Source: Labilithrix sp. (GTDB lineage Bacteria > Myxococcota_A > Polyangia > Polyangiales > Polyangiaceae). From it: a stretch of DNA of 42,564 bases. The notes under the pieces are model-generated. The model was not told where the DNA came from and did no database searches. It saw only the letters and a list, made by a program, of their open reading frames with translations. The position numbers and the translations under genes were made by a program. The DNA lies in contig JAQBQJ010000342.1 in NCBI GenBank assembly GCA_028287065.1, forward strand, positions 1-42,564, in the 5' to 3' direction. This document shows, piece after piece, positions 9,334 to 18,420 of the stretch (positions are counted from its first letter, which is position 1; each line of letters opens with the position of its first letter).

Positions 9334-10407
9334 TCAGGCAGTGCTCGCGCGGATGACCGTGGGTTCCGCGTCGATGTCCCCGTTCGTGTCCTTCTTCTCG
9401 CTCGCGCGCGTGGTCTTCGCGCGCCGCGAGGCCTTCGGATCGCGCGATGCCGGCGCGGCCGGCAGCACGATCGTGAAGCGGCTGCCCTGACCGGGCGCGC
9501 TCTCGACCGTGACCCGCGCATGATGCGCGCGGGCGACGTGCTTCACGATCGCGAGGCCGAGGCCCGAGCCTTCCTTCGACCGGGAGAGACGATCGTCGAT
9601 GCGGTAGAACTTCTCGAAGATGCGTCGCTGCTCCGGTCGCGGGATGCCTTCGCCGTTGTCGGTGACGGCGATCCCGACCTCGCCCTTCGGCGTGAGCAGC
9701 GCGAGCAGGCGCACGGCGGGCGGCGTGCCTCCGTACTTGTGAGCGTTGGACACGAGGTTCACGACTGCGTCGACGATGGCGGCGCGATCCACGATGACGT
9801 TCGGGAGATCGGGCGCGACCTCGACCTCCAGATCGAGGTCCTTGCCGATGTGCGTACGCGGCGCGTAGGCGCGGACCGTATCGTCGATGATGTCCTGCAC
9901 GTTCTCGAGCCGCAGCTCGTAGATCTTGCGACCGGCCGCCATGCGTCCCCAGTCGAGGAGACGCTCGATCAGGCGCGAGAGCCGCTCCGACTCGGCGACG
10001 AGCAGCGACGTGCACTGCGTTCGCGTCGCGGCGTCGTCGCCCGAGCGCTCGATGGTCTCCGCGAAGAGGCGGATCGCGGTGAGCGGCGTCCGGAGCTCGT
10101 GGCTGACCTTCGAGACGAAGTCGGCCTGGAGCTCGGAGAGGTTGGCCTCGCGCCGGATGAAGACGAGCACGAGCACGACGCCGGTGACGACGACCGAGAC
10201 GAAGCTGACCGAGAGGATGCCGAAGAGGAGGTTGATCCGCGCCTCGACGAACATCTGGATGATGCCGATCGAGAGGAGGAGGACGGTCGGGACGATGACG
10301 AGATACACGAGGAGCTGGACGATCCGCCGATACCCCATCCGCTGGAGGTTCTTGGCGGCGACCTGCCGGATGGTCTTGCCGCCGGTCTGGGAAGGCCGAT
10401 CGCTCAT
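9334..10407 (-). CDS. Sensor histidine kinase with two TM helices and very short extracytoplasmic loop
   Basis: Part of ORF 9334..10605 from MSDRPSQ; H-box FVSKVSHELRTPLTAIRLFAE, N box NLVSNAHKYGG, DNGEGIP, GSGLGLAIVKHV. Confidence 0.94.
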   Translation of the reverse strand: MSDRPSQTGGKTIRQVAAKNLQRMGYRRIVQLLVYLVIVPTVLLLSIGIIQMFVEARINLLFGILSVSFVSVVVTGVVLVLVFIRREANLSELQADFVSKVSHELRTPLTAIRLFAETIERSGDDAATRTQCTSLLVAESERLSRLIERLLDWGRMAAGRKIYELRLENVQDIIDDTVRAYAPRTHIGKDLDLEVEVAPDLPNVIVDRAAIVDAVVNLVSNAHKYGGTPPAVRLLALLTPKGEVGIAVTDNGEGIPRPEQRRIFEKFYRIDDRLSRSKEGSGLGLAIVKHVARAHHARVTVESAPGQGSRFTIVLPAAPASRDPKASRRAKTTRASEKKDTNGDIDAEPTVIRASTA

Positions 10408-10466
10408 GTCCAGCCGCGTCATTAGCACCGCCGTCACGAATCGTCGCCTTCGTCCGACGAGGGGGT

Positions 10467-11156
10467 GTGATGCGTTCGTCGATGGCGCTTTTTGCGGCGA
10501 TTGTGGTGTTTTCTGCAGCAGCGTGCCGATCCCCAGAGATCGGTTCACGGAGCACGGCCACGGCGACGGCCACGGCCACGGCCACGGCCGTGAGCCCCAT
10601 TCCAATCCCTGTTCCTGTTCCTGTTCCTGTTCCGCCCAACCCCATCGTCACCCGCGCTCGCCTCGAGGTCGCACGCGGCGTCACCTACGACTCCGCATAC
10701 CTCCCGATCGCCTACCCCAACGGCGATCCCTCGCCCGACCGCGGCGTCTGCACCGACGTCGTCATCCGATCCCTCCGCGCCACCGGCGTCGATCTCCAGT
10801 CGCGCATCCACGAGGACATCCTTCGCCACCCCACCGCGTACGCGACCGTCAAGCACCCCGACGGCAACATCGACCACCGCCGCGTCACGCCGATGCTCGC
10901 GTACCTCCGCGCGCACGCGACCGAGCTGCCGAAGACGTTCGACGACGCATCGCTCTCGACGTGGCAACCCGGCGACATCGTCGTCTGGGCCTTTCGCCCG
11001 TGCCCGGCGTGCAATCCCGATCACGTCGGCATCGTGAGCGATCGCAAGGGGGCACGCGACGTGCCGCTCGTCCTGCACAACATCGGGCCGGTCCCGAGCG
11101 AGGACGATCGCCTCGACGCATGGACCGTGCTCGGTCACTTCCGCGTGAAGAGCTGA
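10467..11156 (+). CDS. DUF1287 domain lipoprotein with repetitive N-terminal linker
   Basis: ORF 229 aa; lipobox-like AAAC; GVTYDSAYLPIAYPNGDPSPDRGVCTDVVIRSLRATGVDLQ..., TWQPGDIVVWAF, HVGIVSD. Confidence 0.87.
   Translation: MMRSSMALFAAIVVFSAAACRSPEIGSRSTATATATATATAVSPIPIPVPVPVPVPPNPIVTRARLEVARGVTYDSAYLPIAYPNGDPSPDRGVCTDVVIRSLRATGVDLQSRIHEDILRHPTAYATVKHPDGNIDHRRVTPMLAYLRAHATELPKTFDDASLSTWQPGDIVVWAFRPCPACNPDHVGIVSDRKGARDVPLVLHNIGPVPSEDDRLDAWTVLGHFRVKS
10538..10592 (+). repeat. Dispersed element copy B: GATCGGTTCACGGAGCAC(GGCCAC)n
   Basis: Direct reading; shares GATCGGTTCACGGA with 13609-13622 and CACGGAGCACGGCCACGGC with the reverse complement of 13502-13552. Confidence 0.85.
10608..10634. 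repeat. (CCTGTT)n hexamer array encoding (PV)n
   Basis: ccctgttcctgttcctgttcctgttcc read directly. Confidence 0.9.
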
Positions 11157-11164
11157 CGCGTCGT

Positions 11165-12070
11165 TCAGGAGATCGAGTCGTCGATCGCGCTGCGCATCAC
11201 CGCGAGCGGCGCCGGCATGCCGAGCCACAGCTCGAACGCGAGGGCGCCTTGTCGCGCGAGCATGCCGAGACCGTTGTCGCATGCGAGCCCGCGATCCTTC
11301 GCAGAGGCGAGGAACGGCGTTCGTTGTGGCGCGTACACCACGTCGAGCGCGACGGCGCCCATCGGGACCTGGTCCCAGCGCACCGCGCCGGCGACCACCT
11401 CGCCCGGCGCCGCGCCCTTCATCCCGCAGCTCGTCGCCTGGACGATCGCGACGAGGCGCGCGTCTTCCGCGTCCGGCGCGTGCAAGCCGTCCGCGCCGAG
11501 CGCGACCGCCACGCCGCGACCGCCTGCGACGGCGAGCAAGCGATCGATCTCACGAACGTACGCAACGGCGTGCCCGGTCTCGCCCAGCGATCGACCACGG
11601 ATGAGCACGCGACCGAGGGAGAGATGCGACGCCATCGCGACGATCGCCGCACGCGCCGCGCCACCGGTGCCGATCACGACGCCGACCCCGCCTCGCAGCT
11701 TCACGGCGCCGATGCCCGCGAGGCGAACGATCTCGTCGGCGATGGCCGGCATGTCGGTGTTGTGCGCGCGCACGCGCCCTTCGGGCGTTCGCACCAGCGT
11801 GTTCGCCGCGCCGGTCGCACGCGCGCTCGCATGCACCTCGTCGACGAGCCCGAGCACGCTCTGCTTGTGCGGGACGGTGACGTTGAGCCCCGCGAATTCG
11901 CCGCGCCGCAGCGCATCGACGCGCCCTTTGAGGTCGGCGGCGCTCGTCTCGAGCTTCTCGTACACGTGCGGCAGACCCAGCGCTCGAAACGCCGCGGAGT
12001 GCATCGCAGGGCTCTTCGAGTGTGCGATCGGCGTCCCGATCACCGCGAACCGAAGCGGCGCATCGATCAT
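11165..12070 (-). CDS. aroE: Shikimate dehydrogenase
   Basis: ORF 301 aa; FAVIGTPIAHSKSPAMHSAAFRALGL, GLNVTVPHKQ, ATGAANTLVR, HNTDMPAI. Confidence 0.95.
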   Translation of the reverse strand: MIDAPLRFAVIGTPIAHSKSPAMHSAAFRALGLPHVYEKLETSAADLKGRVDALRRGEFAGLNVTVPHKQSVLGLVDEVHASARATGAANTLVRTPEGRVRAHNTDMPAIADEIVRLAGIGAVKLRGGVGVVIGTGGAARAAIVAMASHLSLGRVLIRGRSLGETGHAVAYVREIDRLLAVAGGRGVAVALGADGLHAPDAEDARLVAIVQATSCGMKGAAPGEVVAGAVRWDQVPMGAVALDVVYAPQRTPFLASAKDRGLACDNGLGMLARQGALAFELWLGMPAPLAVMRSAIDDSIS

Positions 12071-13752
12071 TTCTTGCTCCGCGGAACGGGGTCGGTCGCG
12101 TCGACGTTCGTCACCTCGGCGTCGAACGAGCCGGCGCCGACCCGCACGTGCACGCGATCGCCCGGAGCGACCTCGCTCGCGTCACGCACCGCGCGTCCGT
12201 CCTTCGTGCGTGTCGCGATCGCGTAGCCGCGCGAAAGGACCTTGAGCGGGCTCATCGCGTCGAGACGTCCGGCGAGACCGGCGATCTCGCGACGCTCGTC
12301 GGAGAGACGCGCGCGCGAAGCTTCGACGAGCCGCCCCCGCACCTCGTTCGTGTGACCGCGCGTGGCCGTGAGGCGCGCGCGGGCGATCTCGAACAGACGC
12401 GTGCGGTATGCAAGCACCTGTCCCAGGTCGCGGGCGATCCGTGCGCGGGGATGCGCCGCGCCGAGCCTCCCGCCGAGGCGCGTGGCGGTCTCGCGATCGC
12501 GCGCGATGGTCCGCGTCACCATCCGCGACATGCGCGCGACGTGATCGTCGACGCGCTGCTGCGCGCTCGCGATGAGCAGCCGTGGATCGCGGAACGCGCT
12601 CGCGACCTTCGCGGTGCGCGCGCGCTCCTCGGCGATCCGCGCGTGGACGGCGCGGCGGAGGCGCATGTCGCGCTCCTCGAGGAGACGGCGGCGCCCGTTC
12701 GCGTCGGGCACGACCATCTCGGCGGCCTGCGAAGGCGTGGACGCGCGGGCATCGGCGGCGAAGTCGACGAGCGTAATGTCGGTCTCGTGACCGACGGCGC
12801 TGACCACGGGGACGCGGCACGCAGCGACGTCACGCACGAGCTGCTCGTCGTGGAACGCGAGGAGATCGTCCTGCGAGCCGCCGCCGCGTCCGACGATGAT
12901 CACGTCGACCTCGGGGATCCGCTGGAGAGCGGCGAGCGAGCGACGGACCGCCTCGGCGGCGCCGACGCCTTGCACCTGCGCGGGCGCGAGCAGGATGCGC
13001 GCGCCGCCGCGACGGAACGACACCTTGCAGATGTCGTGGATGACGGCGCCGCCCGCGCTCGTCACGACGCCGATGATGCGCGGCTCGTGAGGGAGCGGCC
13101 GCTTGCGCTCCTGCGCGAAGAGGCCTTCGGCGTGGAGCTTGACCTTGAGCTTCTCGAGCGCCTCGAGGAGAGCGCCCTTGCCGGTCGGCTCGATGCGATC
13201 GCCGATGAACTGCATCTTCCCGCGCGGCGACCAGAAGGTCGGCTTTCCGCGAAGGCGGATGCGAACGCCGTCTTTGACGAGCGCCTTCGAGCGCGGCGTG
13301 ACGTTCGCGCGATAGACGACGCAATCGACGACGGCCTCTTCGTCCTCGTCTTTGAGGCAGAAGTAGAGGTGGCCGCTGGGCGCGGGCCGAGCGCCGCTGA
13401 TCTCGCCCTCGACCCAGAGGGCTTCGGAGAAGTTTCGTTCGAGGGTGCGGGTGAGGATGCGGCCGAGCTGCGCGACGGTGAAGATCGTCGGCACCGCTTT
13501 CGCCGTGGCCGTGGCCGCCGTGGCCGTGGCCGTGCTCCGTGGAGGACCGATCTTCTCGGGGGGCGTCGCCGGCTGAGACGTCGTCGCGGCCTGCTGACCT
13601 TCATCCGGGATCGGTTCACGGATGACGGCCACGGCCACGGCCACGGCGGGAGAAGGCGGCGATTCCTCCTTCGGCTTCGGTGCTTGCGGGGCAAACACCG
13701 CGAAGTCGAACGCGATGTTCTCGCCCTTCGCCGGCGGGCGCTTCTCGCTCAT
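12067..13752 (-). CDS. xseA: Exodeoxyribonuclease VII large subunit with repeat-bearing N-terminal extension
   Basis: Part of ORF 12067..14271 from MSEKRPPAKGENIAF; LWVEGEISGARPAPSGHLYFCLKDEDEEAVVDCVVYR, ITSAGGAVIHDI-like VVTSAGGAVIHDICKV, GRGGGSQDDLLAFHDEQLVR, VSAVGHETDITLVDFAADARASTPSQAAE. Confidence 0.95.
   Translation of the reverse strand: MSEKRPPAKGENIAFDFAVFAPQAPKPKEESPPSPAVAVAVAVIREPIPDEGQQAATTSQPATPPEKIGPPRSTATATAATATAKAVPTIFTVAQLGRILTRTLERNFSEALWVEGEISGARPAPSGHLYFCLKDEDEEAVVDCVVYRANVTPRSKALVKDGVRIRLRGKPTFWSPRGKMQFIGDRIEPTGKGALLEALEKLKVKLHAEGLFAQERKRPLPHEPRIIGVVTSAGGAVIHDICKVSFRRGGARILLAPAQVQGVGAAEAVRRSLAALQRIPEVDVIIVGRGGGSQDDLLAFHDEQLVRDVAACRVPVVSAVGHETDITLVDFAADARASTPSQAAEMVVPDANGRRRLLEERDMRLRRAVHARIAEERARTAKVASAFRDPRLLIASAQQRVDDHVARMSRMVTRTIARDRETATRLGGRLGAAHPRARIARDLGQVLAYRTRLFEIARARLTATRGHTNEVRGRLVEASRARLSDERREIAGLAGRLDAMSPLKVLSRGYAIATRTKDGRAVRDASEVAPGDRVHVRVGAGSFDAEVTNVDATDPVPRSKK
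13502..13552 (-). repeat. Dispersed element copy C1 (inverted): (GCCGTG)n..GGCCGTGCTCCGTGGAGGACCGATC
   Basis: Reverse complement reads GATCGGTCCTCCACGGAGCACGGCCACGGCCACGG; matches copy B. Confidence 0.82.
13609..13650 (+). repeat. Dispersed element copy C2: GATCGGTTCACGGATGAC(GGCCAC)n
   Basis: Direct reading; 14-bp identity with copy B followed by the same hexamer array. Confidence 0.85.
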
Positions 13753-14213
13753 CCGGCCGGCTCGACGTCGAGGACGCGCACGCCGCGCTTCTTCTTCTCT
13801 TGCTCGGTCGAGTAGCGGAGCTTCTCGTACAGCGACATCACGTTCGTCTTGATGCCGACGATGCGGATTTCCGGCGTCGTCTTGTCCATCGCCTCGAGGA
13901 TGATGTTGCCCGTGCCCATGATGCGCTGCCCGAACGGCCGCTCCACGACGTAGTCGACGACGCGGTAGAGATCGAGCTGCTCCATGCGCTTCGAGAACAC
14001 GCCCTTCTCGATGACCACGCGCTGACTCGTGATCCGGTAGTGCACGCCGCGCGTCTGGAAGAAGGTGACGAGCACCGAGATGCCGAGCGTGAGGATCGCG
14101 AGCAAGAGCCCGCCCACCCCCTGGATGAGCGCCGGCCGGCCCTCGAACAGCAGCTCTTCGCTCGCGCCGGGCATGAGCCCTGGCGCGCCGGGCTTCACGA
14201 GACCCTGGGACAT
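13749..14213 (-). CDS. Bacterial PH-domain membrane protein
   Basis: ORF 154 aa; two-sided hydrophobic segment then YRITSQRVVIEKGVFSKRMEQLDLYRVVDYVVERPFGQRIMGTGNIIL. Confidence 0.85.
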   Translation of the reverse strand: MSQGLVKPGAPGLMPGASEELLFEGRPALIQGVGGLLLAILTLGISVLVTFFQTRGVHYRITSQRVVIEKGVFSKRMEQLDLYRVVDYVVERPFGQRIMGTGNIILEAMDKTTPEIRIVGIKTNVMSLYEKLRYSTEQEKKKRGVRVLDVEPAG

Positions 14214-14279
14214 GGGGATAGGGTCGTCTCTGCGCGCGCGGGATGCAAGACGGAGCGTCTGGTAGACTCACTGCGCGCC

Positions 14280-16010
14280 GTGAAGATACGGGTCCTCCTC
14301 GTCGCGTGCAGCTTCGTCGTCGCCCACCCCGACATGCCGGCGAGCGCGCAACCGCAGCCGAGCCCGGCCCTGCTCCTCGACGACCCGCAGGCGCTCCACC
14401 ACCTCGAAGCGAACGGCTACGCCTTCGATGCGATCGTCAGCCCAGCGAAGAAGCGCGCGTTCGTCGCGAAGATCGCCGAGGACATGGCCGAATTCACCCG
14501 CGGCGCCACGCCCGAGAGCGTGCGACGTCCGTTCCAGATCGCATGGCTCGAGCGCGGTCGCTTCGAGCTCGTGGGCGTCGTGAACCGCTTCGATCGCCGG
14601 CTCGATCCGCTCGACGCTCCGTCGTGCGGCGAGGTCCGGCTCGTGTATCGCCTCGCGCTCGACAACCCGGGACGCCCGACGACGCGCCTGCCGATGACGG
14701 TCAACGTTCGCTTCCCGCAAGCCGATCGCGGAGGGTGCCGCAAGATCGCCGAGACGTGGCTCTCGGGTCGCGACGTCCTCACGATCCTGCGCGACCTGCC
14801 TCCGTTCACGCGCCTCGAGACGAACTTCCAGTCCATCCACGTGCCGTCGTACCGGCTCGACATGGACGACAACGCCGAGTACGTGATGCGCACCTTCAAG
14901 GTGGCGGGCGACGGCCTCGTGCCCGACACGCTGACCAACACGCCTCGCGATGATCTCGGCGCCGACGAGGTCGCCGCGCTCGCGCGCTGGGTGCGCGAGA
15001 ACATCGCCGCGATCGACGCCGGCACCGCGCTCGTGCCCGAAAAGTTCCTCGCCATGCGCAGCGTATCGGTATCGCCGCGCGGGCTCCTGCATGTCGCGAA
15101 TCGCCCATTTTCCAGGCACTTCCCGGATGCGCTGGTCGCCTTCGGCCACGCGCTCGCGACGAGCCCGCCGCGGGAGCGCGCGCAGACGCCCGAGCTGCTG
15201 CTGCGCCGCCTCGACGAGGCCACGTGCGTTGGATGCCACCAGAGCCGCGGTGTCGCCGGTTTCCATCTGCTCGGCGAAGAGCGCGATCGCGCGAAGACGT
15301 TCAACGCGCTCGCGGTCGGTCACTCTCCGCACCTCGCCGCAGAGCTGCCGTGGCGTGCCGAGGTGCTCGCCGCTTCGTCGCGCGGTGAGCCACTACCGCG
15401 ATCGCGACCGTTCTCCGGACGCGCTGACGGACCGGGCGTCGCGGGCGCAGAGTGCGGCCTCGCTCCGGGCTTCGAAGCATGGACGTGCGCGCCGGGCCTC
15501 TCCTGTCGTGAGATGCAGCAAGGAAGCCTGGGCGTGTGCGCTCCGGACTCCGGGTCCCGTCCCGGCGATCCCTGCGAGACGGTGACGTCGGAGCCGAGCG
15601 CGCGACCCGAGGGCCCGGTGGTGACGAGCCACACGCCCGACGCGACGTGCCCCGCGCTCGGCCCGGACACGGGCTCGCGCCCGTTCTGCGCCCCGAACTG
15701 GCTCGGCTTCACCGGCGGCATGTGCAGCGCGTACTGCACGCGCCTCGGCGAGGTCGACGGCGGAGCGATCTGCGCGCCGCTCCCCGCGGCCCGCTACGAG
15801 GCCGATTGCTTCTACTCGCGCGAGCCTGTCGAGCGATGTCTGAAGCGCCACTTCATCAAGGCGAAGGTCGCGACCTGCGATGCCGAGCGGGCCTGCCGTG
15901 ACGACTTCGCCTGCACCCGCGTGCCCGGCGCGCCCGACGGTCTCGGCGCCTGCGTCCCTCCCTATTTCGTGTTCCAGGTCCGCGTCGACGGCCCCGTGCT
16001 CGACCGCTGA
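14280..16010 (+). CDS. Secreted Cys-rich protein of unknown function with a CxxCH heme-binding motif
   Basis: Frame VKIRVLLVACSFVVAHPDMPASAQPQ...CVGCHQSRGVAGFHLLGEERDR...; part of ORF 13680..16010; signal peptide, many Cys at C-terminus. Confidence 0.8.
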   Translation: MKIRVLLVACSFVVAHPDMPASAQPQPSPALLLDDPQALHHLEANGYAFDAIVSPAKKRAFVAKIAEDMAEFTRGATPESVRRPFQIAWLERGRFELVGVVNRFDRRLDPLDAPSCGEVRLVYRLALDNPGRPTTRLPMTVNVRFPQADRGGCRKIAETWLSGRDVLTILRDLPPFTRLETNFQSIHVPSYRLDMDDNAEYVMRTFKVAGDGLVPDTLTNTPRDDLGADEVAALARWVRENIAAIDAGTALVPEKFLAMRSVSVSPRGLLHVANRPFSRHFPDALVAFGHALATSPPRERAQTPELLLRRLDEATCVGCHQSRGVAGFHLLGEERDRAKTFNALAVGHSPHLAAELPWRAEVLAASSRGEPLPRSRPFSGRADGPGVAGAECGLAPGFEAWTCAPGLSCREMQQGSLGVCAPDSGSRPGDPCETVTSEPSARPEGPVVTSHTPDATCPALGPDTGSRPFCAPNWLGFTGGMCSAYCTRLGEVDGGAICAPLPAARYEADCFYSREPVERCLKRHFIKAKVATCDAERACRDDFACTRVPGAPDGLGACVPPYFVFQVRVDGPVLDR

Positions 16011-16071
16011 CGGTGCTCCGCCGCTCGTGCGGCCTCGACGCCTCGGCGCCTGCGTGATCCAGGGCTCGCAT

Positions 16072-16099
16072 ACGGTTCCGAGCGCTCCCGCGGAACTGT
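16072..16099. promoter_or_regulatory. Imperfect inverted repeat ACGGTTCCG-N10-CGGAACTGT, candidate enhancer-binding site
   Basis: 8 of 9 arm positions complementary; lies about 75 bp upstream of the expected start of the sigma-54 promoter at 16134. Confidence 0.45.
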
Positions 16100-16133
16100 T
16101 GGGTTTTCACGACAATCAACCACATTGTAGGGC

Positions 16134-16149
16134 TGGCACCCACCTTGCT
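16134..16149 (+). promoter_or_regulatory. Sigma-54 (-24/-12) promoter TGGCAC-N5-TTGCT
   Basis: tggcacccaccttgct; exact match to TGGCAC-N5-TTGCW with GG/GC spacing 12; 36 bp upstream of the ATG at 16186. Confidence 0.78.
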
Positions 16150-16185
16150 GGGACCGGGGTGTCCCTCAACCCCTCGGAGAATCCC

Positions 16186-16668
16186 ATGAAACATTCAGTC
16201 GCCATCGCTGCCGCCGCCTTCTCCGTGCTCGGCCTCCTCACAGTCGTCGCCTGCTCCGGACAGTCGGATGACGGCACCACCGGCGACGACCAGGAGGTCC
16301 GCGGCGCAGGAAAGATGTGCGGAGGGATCGCCGGACTTCGCTGCGCGGCCGGCCTGACGTGCAGCTACGTCGGCTCGTATCCCGACGCCGCCGGCACGTG
16401 CGTCGCGCCGAAACCGGGCGAGGAAGGCGCGCAGTGCGGAGGCATCGCCGCGCTCAAGTGCAATCCGGGCCTGACCTGCAAGATCGCCGGAACGCAGTCG
16501 AGCGGACCCCCGCCCGGCACGATGGGTATGCCCGCGCTCGATGCGGGCCATGGTGGACCGCCTCCCGGCGCCGTCGGCCTGCCGTTCCCGGACGCCTCCG
16601 GCACGTGCGTGAAGAGCAGCGGTCCGCCGCCCGGCACGATGGGCTTCCCCGCGCCTCCGCACAGGTGA
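16186..16668 (+). CDS. Small Cys-rich repeat lipoprotein
   Basis: ATG frame MKHSVAIAAAAFSVLGLLTVVACSGQ...; lipobox VVAC; two CGGIA(G/A)L(R/K)C..GLTC repeats and three PPPG(T/A)(M/V)G repeats. Confidence 0.82.
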   Translation: MKHSVAIAAAAFSVLGLLTVVACSGQSDDGTTGDDQEVRGAGKMCGGIAGLRCAAGLTCSYVGSYPDAAGTCVAPKPGEEGAQCGGIAALKCNPGLTCKIAGTQSSGPPPGTMGMPALDAGHGGPPPGAVGLPFPDASGTCVKSSGPPPGTMGFPAPPHR

Positions 16669-16719
16669 GCCGTGCGCGCGTAGTGGTCACCGTTGGAGAA
16701 TCGCGGTAACGGTGCCGCC

Positions 16720-18234
<1,515 letters not shown>

Positions 18235-18283
18235 GGGCCGGCTAGGGCCTGTCGGGCATTCGTCGCGGTCACGTCGCCTCTCG

Positions 18284-18382
18284 CCCGTAAACGTGAACGT
18301 GCCCGTGCACGTGCACGATCTTCGATCTCGGACCCGACGATCCGAGATCGGGCACGGGCACGGGCACGTTCACGTTTACGGG
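18284..18382. repeat. Long inverted repeat/hairpin: 21-bp perfect outer stem, asymmetric internal region, 10-bp inner stem, 8-nt loop
   Basis: cccgtaaacgtgaacgtgccc (18284-18304) with gggcacgttcacgtttacggg (18362-18382); cgatctcgga (18323-18332) with tccgagatcg (18341-18350). Confidence 0.92.
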
Positions 18383-18420
18383 GAGACTGCGCCGCGCGGT
18401 CGCGGCGGGCGCCCGCGCCG

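Noticed and set aside
8272-12226. Long ORFs 8272..10425 (+), 8597..10684 (-), 9926..12226 (+)
   Set aside because: Shadow frames of the two-component system, DUF1287 and aroE genes with no recognisable domains.
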